The notes under the pieces are model-generated. The model made no database searches. It saw only the letters and a program-made list of their open reading frames with translations, and was not told the origin of the DNA. Made by a program: the position numbers and the translations under genes. A stretch of DNA of 64,000 nucleotides, taken from positions 124,001 to 188,000 of the forward strand of contig RAPG01000001.1 in assembly GCA_005239165.1 (NCBI GenBank), read 5' to 3'. This document shows positions 53,149 through 63,404 of this stretch, piece after piece (positions within the stretch are counted from its first letter, which is position 1; each line of letters opens with the position of its first letter). The DNA comes from Allopusillimonas ginsengisoli. Lineage in GTDB: Bacteria; Pseudomonadota; Gammaproteobacteria; Burkholderiales; Burkholderiaceae_B.

Positions 53149-55128
53149 TTAATACACACCTGTAAACTGCTTGAGAACGTCTGGGTTTTCGAGCGTTGAC
53201 ACGTCCTGCAAGACTTCTTTGCCTTCGGCCACGACGCGCAGAAGTCGACGCATGATTTTGCCAGACCGGGTTTTGGGCAAGTTATTGCCAAAACGGATAT
53301 CACGTGGCTTGGCAATGACCCCAACTTCACGAGCTACCCAATCGCGCAACTGGGCGGCAATCTCCTCGGCCTCCTTACCCTCGGGCACGGGGCGCTTAAG
53401 CATGACAAACGCCACGATGGCCTCGCCCGTGGTCGCGTCGGGCCGACCCACCACGGCAGCTTCTGCAACCAATTCGTGGGAAACCAGTGCCGATTCGATT
53501 TCCGTCCCGCCCAGACGATGTCCCGACACACTGAGCACATCATCGGTGCGGCCCATAATCCAGTAATAGCCATCCGCATCCCGCTGCGCGTTATCACCAG
53601 CCAGGTAGGCGCCCTTTAGCTCCGGCGGAAAATACCCTGTGGTAAAGCGCTCAGGGTCACCCCACACTGTGCGAATCATGGCCGGCCATGGGCGCTTGAT
53701 GACCAGCAACCCGCCTCTTCCATCGGGCACTTCATTGCCGGCCTCATCGACCACGCCTGTTGAAATACCGGGTAAGGGGAGCGTGCATGACCCGGGCTTG
53801 AGCGGCGTAGCGCCCGGCAACGGCGTAAGGATATGGCCGCCTGTTTCGGTCTGCCACCAAGTATCCACGACAGGGCAGCGGCCACCGCCCACATTGTTGT
53901 AGTACCACACCCAGGCCTCGGGGTTTATGGGTTCGCCCACCGAGCCCAGCAGGCGCAAACTGGACAGATCGTAACGATCGGGGTGGGTTTCAGGATTTGC
54001 TTGCGCAGCCTTGATCAGTGATCGAATCGCCGTTGGTGCGGTATAAAAAATTGAAACCTTGTGTCTTTCTATCATCTGCCAGAAACGGCCCGCATCGGGG
54101 TAGGTGGGTACGCCTTCAAATACAACCTGCGTCATGCCCGCCGCCATCGTGCCATACACAATATAGGTGTGGCCGGTGACCCACCCTACGTCGGCCGTAC
54201 ACCAGAACACATCGTCTGGCCTGGCATCAAACACCCATTTGCTTGTCACCGATGCCCACAACAAGAACCCCGCAGACGCATGCTGCACGCCTTTGGGCTT
54301 GCCGGTAGACCCGGACGTATAAAGAATAAACAACGGGTGTTCGGCTTCGACGGCAACGGGCTCACACGTTTCGGGCTGCCCTTCTTCCATATCATGCAGC
54401 CAGATATCGCGCGCCTCATCCCACGCGACTTCAGTATCCGCGCGCTTATACACCACAACCTTTTTAACCACTTCACTGCCCTCTTCGGACAGTGCGGCAT
54501 CGACGGCGGATTTCAGCGGTATAACCCGGCCGCCGCGCATCTGTGCGTCGGCGGTGATGACCAGACTGGCGCCTACGTCGACAATGCGCTGATGCAGGCT
54601 TTTGGCAGAAAACCCGCCAAACACCACGGAGTGCGTCAAGCCTAAACGCGCGCACGCCTGCATGATGGCAATAACTTCAATAGACATGGGCATATAAATA
54701 ATTGCCCGATCGCCTTTACCAAAACCCAGCGCCTTAATGCCATTGGCAATACGGCACACACGGGCATGCAGTTGACGAAACGACACCTGCTGCACAGCGC
54801 CATCATCGGCCTCAAAGATAAGCGCCGTCTTTTCAGCGTTGCCGTTTTCAAGATGCACATCAAGACAGTTTTCGGAAACATTCAGCTCGCCGTCTTCAAA
54901 CCAGGTGTAGAACGGCGCGTTCGACTCGTCCAGCACCTTGCTGAACGGTTTGCGCCAGGTCAGGTGCTCGCGCGCCAGCCTGCTCCAGAACGCATCGGCG
55001 TCCTGCTCAGCCTCGGCGCACAAGGCCTTGTAGGCATCCATACCCGAGATGCGGGCTGTCGAAACCGTTTCTGCAGAAGGCATGAAAACCCTGCTTTCAA
55101 CGAGAATGGAATCAATCGTAGACGACAT
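53149..55128 (-). CDS. acsA: Acetyl-CoA synthetase (AMP-forming)
   Basis: 659 residues from the ATG at 55126-55128, eight bases after AGGAG. It activates acetate (possibly propionate) to the CoA ester via an adenylate. Seen: the P-loop [29 protein letters not shown], and the C-terminal [14 protein letters not shown] with the acetylation-regulated Lys. It is the last gene of an operon with a complete HAAT transporter (31 bases after livF), which suggests that the transported compound is a short carboxylate or yields one. Confidence 0.94.
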   Translation of the reverse strand: MSSTIDSILVESRVFMPSAETVSTARISGMDAYKALCAEAEQDADAFWSRLAREHLTWRKPFSKVLDESNAPFYTWFEDGELNVSENCLDVHLENGNAEKTALIFEADDGAVQQVSFRQLHARVCRIANGIKALGFGKGDRAIIYMPMSIEVIAIMQACARLGLTHSVVFGGFSAKSLHQRIVDVGASLVITADAQMRGGRVIPLKSAVDAALSEEGSEVVKKVVVYKRADTEVAWDEARDIWLHDMEEGQPETCEPVAVEAEHPLFILYTSGSTGKPKGVQHASAGFLLWASVTSKWVFDARPDDVFWCTADVGWVTGHTYIVYGTMAAGMTQVVFEGVPTYPDAGRFWQMIERHKVSIFYTAPTAIRSLIKAAQANPETHPDRYDLSSLRLLGSVGEPINPEAWVWYYNNVGGGRCPVVDTWWQTETGGHILTPLPGATPLKPGSCTLPLPGISTGVVDEAGNEVPDGRGGLLVIKRPWPAMIRTVWGDPERFTTGYFPPELKGAYLAGDNAQRDADGYYWIMGRTDDVLSVSGHRLGGTEIESALVSHELVAEAAVVGRPDATTGEAIVAFVMLKRPVPEGKEAEEIAAQLRDWVAREVGVIAKPRDIRFGNNLPKTRSGKIMRRLLRVVAEGKEVLQDVSTLENPDVLKQFTGVY

Positions 55129-55159
55129 AACAAACACTCCTGCTTAAACTAAAAATGGC

Positions 55160-55864
55160 TTACGCGGCCGCACCTAAATACCGGTTCATGATCTCCGGTC
55201 TTTGCTGCAGCTCTTCGGACGTACCACCAAATACAATATGCCCCGTGTTCAACAGATAGCAACGGTCGGCCATGCTGAGCGCCGCCGTCACGTTCTGCTC
55301 TACCACGACGATGGTTCGTCCTTGCTTTGCCAGATCCTGACACACGTTCATGAGATCTCGCACAATCAACGGTGCCAGCCCTTCAAACGGCTCATCGAGC
55401 AAAATCAACTGAGCGTCCCGAATCATGGCCCGCGCAATGGCAACCATTTGCTGCTCACCGCCTGACAGCGCCCTGCCTTTGTTGTCGCGACGCTCATCCA
55501 GACGCGGAAACGTACGGTAGATTTCGCTGAAGCTCAGCGGCTTTTTCGCCGTCATGGCCGCAAGTTGCAAATTCTCGTGCACGGTAATCCCGCCAAACAC
55601 ACGTCGCTCTTCGGGCACCAATTGCAGCCCGAGCCGGGCGATCTCATGGGCAGGCATGCGGTCTATGGGCACGCCATCAAAAACAATGGAACCCGACTTT
55701 GGCGACAGCGCGCCGGCAATGGTTTTGAGCAACGTAGACTTGCCCGCGCCATTGCGGCCGAGCAGCGCCACGACTTCATTTTTCCTCACTTCAAGAGATA
55801 CATCGAAGAGTATGTGAGAATCACCGTAATAGGTGTTTATGCCATCAACGTCGAGCAGACTCAT
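55160..55864 (-). CDS. HAAT-family ABC ATPase (LivF type)
   Basis: 234 residues. One ABC domain with Walker A GRNGAGKSTLLKTIAG, signature LSGGEQQMVAIARAM and Walker B LILLDEPFEGLAP, and the LivF-typical LQLVPEERRVFGGITVHENL. Its ATG overlaps the stop of the fused permease-ATPase gene (ATGA). It pairs with the LivG-type domain at the end of that protein to drive import. Confidence 0.95.
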   Translation of the reverse strand: MSLLDVDGINTYYGDSHILFDVSLEVRKNEVVALLGRNGAGKSTLLKTIAGALSPKSGSIVFDGVPIDRMPAHEIARLGLQLVPEERRVFGGITVHENLQLAAMTAKKPLSFSEIYRTFPRLDERRDNKGRALSGGEQQMVAIARAMIRDAQLILLDEPFEGLAPLIVRDLMNVCQDLAKQGRTIVVVEQNVTAALSMADRCYLLNTGHIVFGGTSEELQQRPEIMNRYLGAAA

Positions 55865-57786
55865 GATTCTTCCACGCCTCCAAGATAAGCTTCTTGCACT
55901 GCCTTGTTGGCCTTAATTTCAGCCGGCGTGCCTTCTGCCAGGTAATTGCCGTCATAGAGCACGGTGATGCGATCTGCAAGCTCAAACATGGCGTCCATAT
56001 CGTGTTCCACGATCAGCAGCGTGCGCCCTTTGCGTATGCTCTTTAGCAGCGCCACCGCATGTACCCGCTCCTCAGGGCTCATGCCGGCAAGCGGCTCATC
56101 GAGCAGCAGCACATTGGCACCGGTGGCTAGAGCCAGGCCAATCTCGACACGCCGCTTTTCGCCATATGACAGCTCATGCACAGGGGTGTCTGCTTTATCA
56201 GTCAGCTCTACCAATGCCAGCGCCGCCTCGACCTGATCGTTGTAGATACCTTTGCCATGCAGGCTGGACAGCGCATCAAACCGGAAAGAACCGCGTGACA
56301 GCCCCAGCACCGACATCAGTATGTTCTGGCGTACGGTCAACGCATCAAACAATTCGTTGACCTGATAGCTTTTGCTCATGCCAAGTTGACACACTTGCGT
56401 GACGCCAATACCGGTAATCTTCTGACCACGTAGCAGCACTTCACCCGAGGTCGGCTCGATCTCACCGGCCAGCATGCGGAAAAACGTAGACTTGCCGGCA
56501 CCGTTGGGACCTATAAGGCCACGAAGTTCTCCTTCCTGCACAGAGATTGACGCGTCCTTTACGGCCTTGAGCCCACCATAGTGTTTGGCGATGTTTTTGG
56601 CTTCAAGGACCGGGATCCCCGGGGTTAGCGCCACAGCAGGCCGCATTGCCAATTGCAGATTACGACCATGATGCGCCGCCGGCGCGCGCCCTGCAGGGCT
56701 GTCGGCAAGCGCCATACGACGCGTCAGACGTTTCTGGCGCCAGGCGGCAAACTCACCGCACAGGCCACGGCCGAACAGCGTTACCAGCAAAACGAAAATA
56801 ACCCCGAGAATCAGTCGCCAGTAGGGGCCGACGGAATCCACAAACTGCAGCACCTCAAACAGGTACAGCCAGATCATGGCACCCACCAGCGGTCCCAGCA
56901 ACGTTCCCGCCCCGCCCATTACGGTCTGGATAACCAGCTCGGCTGAGGTATGCAGATTGAACGCATCGGGCGGCATATAGCCCTGAAACAGCCCCAGCAA
57001 CCCTCCGGCCACGCCACCATAGGCCGCCGCCACCACAAATACCGCCAGCTTGTAGCGCTGTATTTTGTGGCCGACCGCCATGGCACGAGTGGGGTTGCCC
57101 TTGATGGCCGTAAGAATGACGCCAAACGGTGAGAGCGAAATTCGACGGGCCAGAATGAAGCCAAGAAAGAACACCACAGCCAGGAAGACGTACATCGGCC
57201 AGCCTGGCCCGATGGTGTAGCTCCAGAAGCCCAGGTCAAGCACAGGCTCGGGTATGCCAGGTATCCCGTTTTCGCCACCCGTCCATTCACGCAAGGGGCC
57301 GAACTCAAGAAAATAAATCATCTCGGCGAAGGCCAGCGTACTCATCGCAAAGTAAATGCCACTGCGTCGCAGGGTAAGGTAGCCAATCATCACCGCGAGC
57401 ACGGATGAAATCAGCATCGCCACCACCAGTGCCAGCAGCATGTTGGAGATAATGCCCGTAGTCAGCAGGTAAGCGGTGACAAAGCTTCCGGTGCCATAAA
57501 ATGCCGCCTGGCCAAACGACAGCAGGCCTGCATAGCCGAAAAGCAAGTCAAAACCCAGGCCAAACAGCCCCCATATCAGCACACGGCCGAGCAGGTCGGG
57601 CCCGGCACCTATGAGTGGTGCAAGAAACGGCGCCACACAGAGCACCATCGCTGTAAACATCTCCAGGGCGTAACGGGCCCGCAATCCGGCGCCTCCCTGG
57701 GCGCGACCAGAAGGCGTTGTCCTGGCGGCAGCATCCGCAGCGCCCGCACCGCGATCGATAGCGACAGAATTATCAGTCTGACTCAT
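55861..57786 (-). CDS. Fused HAAT permease and ATPase (LivM-LivG type)
   Basis: 641 residues. After about 35 polar residues comes a LivM-type permease (about 40-345: YAGLLSFGQAAFYGTGSFVT; TVMGGAGTLLGPLVGAMIWL), a basic linker (about 345-392) and a LivG-type ABC domain (about 393-641: GPNGAGKSTFFRMLAGEIEP; LSYGEKRRVEIGLALATGAN; VLLLDEPLAGMSPEERVHAV). Membrane and ATPase parts in one chain are normal for exporters but uncommon in this importer family. ATGA overlaps link it to livH upstream and livF downstream. Confidence 0.94.
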   Translation of the reverse strand: MSQTDNSVAIDRGAGAADAAARTTPSGRAQGGAGLRARYALEMFTAMVLCVAPFLAPLIGAGPDLLGRVLIWGLFGLGFDLLFGYAGLLSFGQAAFYGTGSFVTAYLLTTGIISNMLLALVVAMLISSVLAVMIGYLTLRRSGIYFAMSTLAFAEMIYFLEFGPLREWTGGENGIPGIPEPVLDLGFWSYTIGPGWPMYVFLAVVFFLGFILARRISLSPFGVILTAIKGNPTRAMAVGHKIQRYKLAVFVVAAAYGGVAGGLLGLFQGYMPPDAFNLHTSAELVIQTVMGGAGTLLGPLVGAMIWLYLFEVLQFVDSVGPYWRLILGVIFVLLVTLFGRGLCGEFAAWRQKRLTRRMALADSPAGRAPAAHHGRNLQLAMRPAVALTPGIPVLEAKNIAKHYGGLKAVKDASISVQEGELRGLIGPNGAGKSTFFRMLAGEIEPTSGEVLLRGQKITGIGVTQVCQLGMSKSYQVNELFDALTVRQNILMSVLGLSRGSFRFDALSSLHGKGIYNDQVEAALALVELTDKADTPVHELSYGEKRRVEIGLALATGANVLLLDEPLAGMSPEERVHAVALLKSIRKGRTLLIVEHDMDAMFELADRITVLYDGNYLAEGTPAEIKANKAVQEAYLGGVEES

Positions 57787-58658
57787 GCCCTGCCCTCCAC
57801 ACCAAGCAGACCTTGCGGTCGCAGAATAAGAATGACGGCCATCGCTGCAAACAGCATGACATCGGAATAAACCGGATTAACCAGCGAGGTCAGACTCAAT
57901 ATCTGACCGGCGATCAATCCGCCAAGAATCGCACCTGGAAACGATCCAACGCCACCCAGAACGACCACTACAAACGACTGGATCAGCACACGAAAGCCCA
58001 TATCGGGCACGATAGACACAATGGGTCCGTAAATCACTCCCGCAAAGCCTGCAGCGGCCGCACCTACGCCAAAGACCACCAGAAATGCCCGCTGGATGTT
58101 GATGCCCAGCAGACGCGTCATGAGTGCGTCTTCAATACCTGAACGTATGATCAGCCCGAGTCGCGTGCGATAAAGCACCAGCCAGCACAAACCCAGCGCT
58201 GCAGCGGCAATGCCGAGAATCTGTATGCGGTACAGGGGGTAAACCACAAACCCCATGTCAACCACACCCTCTCCCCAGGTGGGAACAGGCACTCGCTGCC
58301 CAACCCCGCCAAAAATGGCGCGTATGATTTCCACGATCACAATACTCACACCGAATGTGACCAGTATCTGATCCTCCACGGGCCTGTGATAAAACCGCTT
58401 GATCAGCCCGCGCTCCATGATGAGGCCCACTATCATCGCGGCGACTGCACCGCCGGCAATGCTGAGCAGAAATGAGCCAGTTGCCGTAAAAACGGAAAAC
58501 CCCGCATAAGCGCCCACGACAAACAAGGCACCATGGGCGAAGTTGATAACGCCCAGTGTGCCGTAAATAATGGTGAGCCCTGCGGCGATGAGGGCGAGCA
58601 GCACCCCCAGCGCGAGGCCGTTAAAAATCTGGGACATAAAAAGGCCAAGGCTAGGCAT
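57783..58658 (-). CDS. HAAT-family permease (LivH type)
   Basis: 291 residues, about eight membrane helices. Family motifs: GLTIIYGTLGVINFAHGALF near the N-terminus, and SFVVVVLGGVGSFPGAILGG near the C-terminus, ending LILRPQGLLGVEGRA. It follows the binding-protein gene by 51 bases and overlaps the fused LivMG gene by 4. Confidence 0.95.
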   Translation of the reverse strand: MPSLGLFMSQIFNGLALGVLLALIAAGLTIIYGTLGVINFAHGALFVVGAYAGFSVFTATGSFLLSIAGGAVAAMIVGLIMERGLIKRFYHRPVEDQILVTFGVSIVIVEIIRAIFGGVGQRVPVPTWGEGVVDMGFVVYPLYRIQILGIAAAALGLCWLVLYRTRLGLIIRSGIEDALMTRLLGINIQRAFLVVFGVGAAAAGFAGVIYGPIVSIVPDMGFRVLIQSFVVVVLGGVGSFPGAILGGLIAGQILSLTSLVNPVYSDVMLFAAMAVILILRPQGLLGVEGRA

Positions 58659-58709
58659 GCCAGTCTCCCTCGTTGTTTATCGGTAGATTACGTTTGACGG
58701 AACCCGGCC

Positions 58710-60083
58710 CTAGGCGGCGGGCGACATCTTGCATCCTGCGTAGCCCACGGGAGGCAATGTATCTACGCCATTGGCGATGGCTACAACATCAACCAGATCA
58801 TCGGGGTTTTTGATCTCGTCAGGTTTTTTGCCACGTACTACCGCAAAGTCGGCAGCGCCGTCATGGTCCTCAGCACGGAAATACACCTCGCCGCCCATGG
58901 TGTGGGGTCGCTTGTTATTGACGCCGTCTTCCAGCGCCTCGACCACCGCCGCCGGATAAAACGTACCGGCACGCTCAATGGCATCAGCCCACAACAGCAT
59001 GGTCATGTAAGCGTTGTGCTCAGGATCACGTGGCTTCGCATTGAACTTGGCCTCATAGGCCTCGACAAAGTCCTTGCCCACCTCGTTCTTCAGCGACTCA
59101 CTCCACCAGAAATCCATAGTGCCCAGCACCCCTTGCATGATCTCGGGGCCTACCTCTTCCAGCATGTAGGCAGGCATGTACGGCACACACATTTTCATAT
59201 TCTTGAGCACACCGAACTGGTGCGCCTGCTTGGCCGAGTTGACCGCATCAGCACCGTAATCCAGATTGATCAGAATGTCGGCACCACTGTTGGCGATATT
59301 GAGCATATAAGCGCTGTAGTCGGTTGCGCCCAATGGATGAATTTGTGCCGAATCAATCGTGGTCCAGCCCTGAGCCTCAGTGAACTCACGCATATGGTCA
59401 TGAATCGAATGCCCATAGTTATAGTCAGGCACAAGGTAGATTACTTTCATCTCTTTGCCGTACTCATTGGCGAGCACCGGAGCAATGGCCTTTGCAGCGG
59501 TGTAGGCGTGATGGCAGAGGCGAAAGCCGTAACGACGGCAATCTTTGCCTGTTGTGTCGCTTGAGCCGCTAATAATGGGGAAGTAAAGCGTCTTTGCACG
59601 CTCGCAGGTGTTTTGCAGGGCAATGGCTACCGAGCTGCTCACGCTGCCCGCCACCATCATGGCTTTATCCTGCCGGAGAAACCGCGTGGCGGCCTGCACG
59701 GCGCTGTTGGGTTTGGTTTCCGCGTCGCCGACAGCGAGCACCAGCTTTTTGCCCAGTATTCCCTTTTTGGTCAGGGGCGATACTTTTTTCACACGCTCAT
59801 CGCCGTTATTAATCATTTCGGCGGCGAGTTCAAACCCGCGTTTTTGCCCAGCGCCCTCGGCAGAATAAGGCCCAGTCAGGTCCAGTGTCAGGCCTGCCAC
59901 AACTGTGTCACCTGACACACCATCAGGGTAGTTGCCCAGCTTCGGGTATTTTTTCTCCTGGGCGAACGCCACACCTCCTGACGCGACGGGCAATATCAGC
60001 CCGCCAGCCACCAGCGATCCCGTCTTAAGAAAATCACGACGCTGTGTCGCACCCTGTTCGTTCTTGATTTGTTTCTTTCCCAC
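58710..60083 (-). CDS. HAAT-family substrate-binding protein with Tat signal
   Basis: 457 residues from a GTG at 60081-60083, eight bases after AAGGAG. The N-terminus carries a twin-arginine signal (QRRDFLKTGSLVAGGLILPV), so it is exported folded. The body is a type I periplasmic-binding fold (LDLTGPYSAEGAGQKRGFEL; GSVSSSVAIALQNTCERAKT; IYLVPDYNYGHSIHDHMREF). First gene of the five-gene K-H-MG-F-acsA operon. The ligand is unknown; acsA in the operon points to a short organic acid or a precursor. Confidence 0.92.
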   Translation of the reverse strand: MGKKQIKNEQGATQRRDFLKTGSLVAGGLILPVASGGVAFAQEKKYPKLGNYPDGVSGDTVVAGLTLDLTGPYSAEGAGQKRGFELAAEMINNGDERVKKVSPLTKKGILGKKLVLAVGDAETKPNSAVQAATRFLRQDKAMMVAGSVSSSVAIALQNTCERAKTLYFPIISGSSDTTGKDCRRYGFRLCHHAYTAAKAIAPVLANEYGKEMKVIYLVPDYNYGHSIHDHMREFTEAQGWTTIDSAQIHPLGATDYSAYMLNIANSGADILINLDYGADAVNSAKQAHQFGVLKNMKMCVPYMPAYMLEEVGPEIMQGVLGTMDFWWSESLKNEVGKDFVEAYEAKFNAKPRDPEHNAYMTMLLWADAIERAGTFYPAAVVEALEDGVNNKRPHTMGGEVYFRAEDHDGAADFAVVRGKKPDEIKNPDDLVDVVAIANGVDTLPPVGYAGCKMSPAA

Positions 60084-60538
60084 GGCCAGTCTCCTTTGAT
60101 AATATCGTGACGTTTGAAACGTCCTCGTTTTCTTGCGGCCAAGCTCCGCCCTTTCTGTGAAGAAATGGCATGCCTGTTGTTACAAGAATTTTTTGCCTTC
60201 GCAGAAGCATTGCCTGCGAAGATTGCTGTCTCGTTTTTTTGTTTCTACTTTTTAAGTCGCGGTGCCTGACTGCCTGTTACTTTCTTATGACCCGCGATTG
60301 AGCACAAGGCTATCATACGGAAAAGGCAATCTCTGCCCCGAAACAGACATAATCTACGCAGAAGGCGACATGATGTGCGTAATGTGTAAGAAGATGGCAC
60401 GATTTATGCCATCAGGTCACGGAACAATGTCGTAAAACCCTGGCTCATAAGACGCACATACACCACACATACACCACAAAGTTCCTGACACTAAACGTAC
60501 GTACGCATCAAGCCAGACATGGTGGGTCTTAAGGGCGT
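60084..60538. promoter_or_regulatory. Leader and promoter region of the binding-protein operon
   Basis: 455 bases without a gene. Notable: the 15-base palindrome GACGTTTGAAACGTC at 60109-60123, 26 bases before the GTG; the symmetric TGGCACGATTTATGCCA at 60395-60411, which has the GG-N10-GC spacing of a sigma-54 promoter on both strands; and two perfect 11-bp direct repeats ACATACACCAC at 60456-60477. The palindrome is a plausible operator. The sigma-54 reading is speculative. Confidence 0.45.
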
Positions 60539-61456
60539 TCAGGCAACCGGTTCTAATACCATCTCAAATGTTACAAGCACGGCATTTTTGCCCCGTTGCA
60601 AGCGCCCTGATGACAGTTGTCCTGTGTAATCCACCATACTTATATCTATGGCAGCAACAGGCTGACCATCGCGGCCGGGCTCAATAACGCCATGGCGGAT
60701 GAACACTTCGGTGATATGCGATTCAACAATACGCCCGTCGTCAAAACAGGCACCCACCAGGCTGCCCACCCCACCATGAAGCACAGCCTTGTTGATACCG
60801 TGCGCACGGCAAGCCTGCTCCAGGGCCGTGCACACATCCACATTGGGTGCCACACGCACGGCGTAGCCGCTGACGCCTGGGGCCACGGGGCTTGGGCTTT
60901 GGCTTGGGCTCTGATTCGGGCTCTGGCTCGAGCTTTGGCTTTGATCCTGGTTCTTGAGTACCCTGGGCTGAAACAGCGAAAAATTAGTTTCCGCATCAGC
61001 ATCGACCACAAAGCCCATGCCGTGCATCAGCCATACTGACGCTTGTATAGACTGGCTAATCACTACGTCGCCTGGCAACAAATGCCCCCCGCCCAGCCTG
61101 CCCTGAGCGTCACGCCAGTCGGCATGACAATGCAAGAAAGAAAGATTTTCACGCAAGCCATAGGTCACACACGCTACGAGCAACTGCACCTCACCCTGAG
61201 CATCGAAGCGGTCGCTAAAGTACACGGCATGATCAGTGCTACGCGATTCGGCAGGCATGACATACGAAAAAGGCTCAAACGCCCCACCGCGCAGCGTAAG
61301 CACTGCACTCTGCGCACCGTGTGCAGAGACGAAATCTGAAATGGCTTCGAGCAGGCTGGCACCTGGGGCCAGCCTGCATTCAAGATGTTCGATGCGACCG
61401 CCAACACATTGAAAACGGTCGACAGCCACCGGGCCTGGGTGGACAATACTACGCAT
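60539..61456 (-). CDS. Tandem PPC (DUF296) domain protein
   Basis: 305 residues from the ATG at 61454-61456 (MRSIVHPGPV). Two PPC/DUF296-like domains. The first (about 1-165) has SFLHCHADWRDAQGRLGGGH with the conserved GGGH. The second (about 190-305) has YAVRVAPNVDVCTALEQACR and SHITEVFIRHGVIEPG. They are joined by a Gln/Ser/Pro linker (NQDQSQSSSQSPNQSPSQSP). PPC domains occur in plant AT-hook proteins and in free bacterial trimers; bacterial function is unclear. It lies after an acyl-CoA synthetase gene and before the ABC operon on the same strand. Confidence 0.82.
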   Translation of the reverse strand: MRSIVHPGPVAVDRFQCVGGRIEHLECRLAPGASLLEAISDFVSAHGAQSAVLTLRGGAFEPFSYVMPAESRSTDHAVYFSDRFDAQGEVQLLVACVTYGLRENLSFLHCHADWRDAQGRLGGGHLLPGDVVISQSIQASVWLMHGMGFVVDADAETNFSLFQPRVLKNQDQSQSSSQSPNQSPSQSPSPVAPGVSGYAVRVAPNVDVCTALEQACRAHGINKAVLHGGVGSLVGACFDDGRIVESHITEVFIRHGVIEPGRDGQPVAAIDISMVDYTGQLSSGRLQRGKNAVLVTFEMVLEPVA

Positions 61457-61690
61457 GACCTTGCCCCTCAGAGGAGCAAAGGGCGGCAACCGTAAATGCC
61501 TGGGTAACCAGCCTGCGTCGTTCAAGTGCTTGTTTAATCATTTGCCGGGGCTCCTTGCCATACGCAGATTTGATCAAACCCCCGACTTCTCAGCCTTGGG
61601 TAATTTTGCTGCAACCGCACCCCCCCCTCTGTTTAGGGCTGGGCCGCTAAAGCGCGTGCGAGCATCTGAGCCCTGCTGCGCCTGTCAAAG

Positions 61691-63331
61691 CTAGGACTGC
61701 TGTCGCCATTGTTCAATAAGTTGCCTTAGATCGCGACGCACCATTTTGCCCGTCGTCGTCATGGGAAGCTCATCAACGAAATACACTTCGCGCGGGTACT
61801 CGTGGGCCGCGAGCCGCGTCTTTACGTGATCTTGAATGGCGCGAGCCAGCTCGGCGTCAGGCTTGTGGTTATCCTGCAAAACGACGACCGCCACAACGAC
61901 TTCAGTACGTGCCGCGTCAGGCGCGCCAACCACGGCCACCATTTTGACGGCGGGATGCTGCAGTATGCAATCTTCAATTTCGCCCGGACCTATGCGATAG
62001 CCAGCCGAGGTGATCACATCGTCGTTGCGCCCGACAAAATGTACGTAGCCATCTTCATCCAGAAAGCCGGTATCGCCGGTGACCAACCAGTCTTTAATGA
62101 ATTTCTCCTGAGTGCCTTTTTCGTTGTTCCAGTACCCCAGAAACATGACAGGATCAGGCCGCTGCACAGCAATATGACCGGTCTGACCGGCCACCTGCAC
62201 CTTGCCCTGATCGTCGATGACAGCGAGTCGATGACCGGGAACAGGTTTGCCAATAGCACCAGGACGTACAGGCATGATGTCGGCACAGGCCGACACCGTC
62301 ATGTTGCATTCGGTCTGACCATAAAACTCATTAATTGTCAGCCCAAATGTACGCTTTCCCCAGTCGAGCAGCTCGGCCCCGAGTGTCTCGCCACCACTGG
62401 CGACCGAACGCAGCCGATATGACCAGCGCTGCTGTGGATCAGGCACTGTGCGCATCATCTTCAGCGCGGTGGGCGGCAAAAAAGTATTGCGCACCTGGTG
62501 ATCCTGCATAAGCTGAAAGGCCGCCTCGGGCGTGAACTTTTGAAAGCGGTGCGCCACCACTGGAATACCATGATGCCAGGCAGGCAACAGCACATCAAAC
62601 AAGCCACCTATCCAGGCCCAGTCTGCCGGCGTCCACATGCGATCGCCTTCTTGCGGAAACAGGTTGTGGGAAATCTCAACGCCCGGCAAATGCCCCAGCA
62701 AGACGCGATGCGCATGCAACGCCCCCTTGGGCTGACCCGTCGTACCCGACGTGTAAATAATGACGGCGGGGTCGTCGGCTGCGGTGTCAGCCGGGGTCAG
62801 GCTTGTGCTGTGCTGCGCAAGCGATTTATGCAAATCCAGCGTGCCGTCGCTTGCCCCTTCTATGGAAAACACTGCCCGCAAGGCTGGAAGGCTGTCACGT
62901 ATTTCGGCCAGTTTGGCTGCGCCTTCGGCGTTGGTGATAACAATGCTCGCGCCACTATCGTTAAGGCGGTACTGCAGGGCCTCTGCGCCAAATAGCGTGA
63001 ACAGCGGAATGGATACACACCCAATCTTGAAGGCGGCAATGTGGGCAAATGCCGTCTCTGGCGACTGAGGCAACAACACACCTATGCGGTCACCCGGCCG
63101 CAGCCCCTGAGCCAGCAAAAGATTGCCCAGACGATTGGACGCCTCGTGTATCTCACCAAAGCTGTATTCATGCGCCTTGCCGGCCTGATCCACAAAAACC
63201 AGTGCAAGGCGTCCAAAGTCACGTTCGGCCCATTTTCCGCAGGCATCCACACCAATGTTGTAACGCCCCGGAATCTCCCACCGGAAGCGTTCACAGGCAT
63301 CGTCATAACTGGTGAGGGACGGCGGCAGCAT
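61691..63331 (-). CDS. AMP-dependent acyl-CoA synthetase
   Basis: 546 residues from the ATG at 63329-63331, preceded by AAGGAG. ANL-superfamily ligase: VIIYTSGTTGQPKGALHAHR, NEFYGQTECNMTVSACADIM, the hinge VTGDTGFLDEDGYVHFVGRN and the catalytic-Lys end PMTTTGKMVRRDLRQ. It resembles medium-chain or benzoate-type acyl-CoA synthetases used for organic-acid catabolism. Substrate undecided. An in-frame ATG at 63391 adds 20 residues without ribosome-binding site support. Followed by the PPC-domain gene after 234 bases. Confidence 0.92.
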   Translation of the reverse strand: MLPPSLTSYDDACERFRWEIPGRYNIGVDACGKWAERDFGRLALVFVDQAGKAHEYSFGEIHEASNRLGNLLLAQGLRPGDRIGVLLPQSPETAFAHIAAFKIGCVSIPLFTLFGAEALQYRLNDSGASIVITNAEGAAKLAEIRDSLPALRAVFSIEGASDGTLDLHKSLAQHSTSLTPADTAADDPAVIIYTSGTTGQPKGALHAHRVLLGHLPGVEISHNLFPQEGDRMWTPADWAWIGGLFDVLLPAWHHGIPVVAHRFQKFTPEAAFQLMQDHQVRNTFLPPTALKMMRTVPDPQQRWSYRLRSVASGGETLGAELLDWGKRTFGLTINEFYGQTECNMTVSACADIMPVRPGAIGKPVPGHRLAVIDDQGKVQVAGQTGHIAVQRPDPVMFLGYWNNEKGTQEKFIKDWLVTGDTGFLDEDGYVHFVGRNDDVITSAGYRIGPGEIEDCILQHPAVKMVAVVGAPDAARTEVVVAVVVLQDNHKPDAELARAIQDHVKTRLAAHEYPREVYFVDELPMTTTGKMVRRDLRQLIEQWRQQS

Positions 63332-63404
63332 TAAGTCTCCTTGCAACAATTTCAGGTGTTTGTTTGAGTATATTACGCTGCCAGCGTGCACAGGGCATGG
63401 CTGT

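Noticed and set aside
52895..53152. 85-residue ORF between the AraC gene and acsA
   Set aside because: Starts inside the AraC gene antisense, has no ribosome-binding site and no recognisable family.
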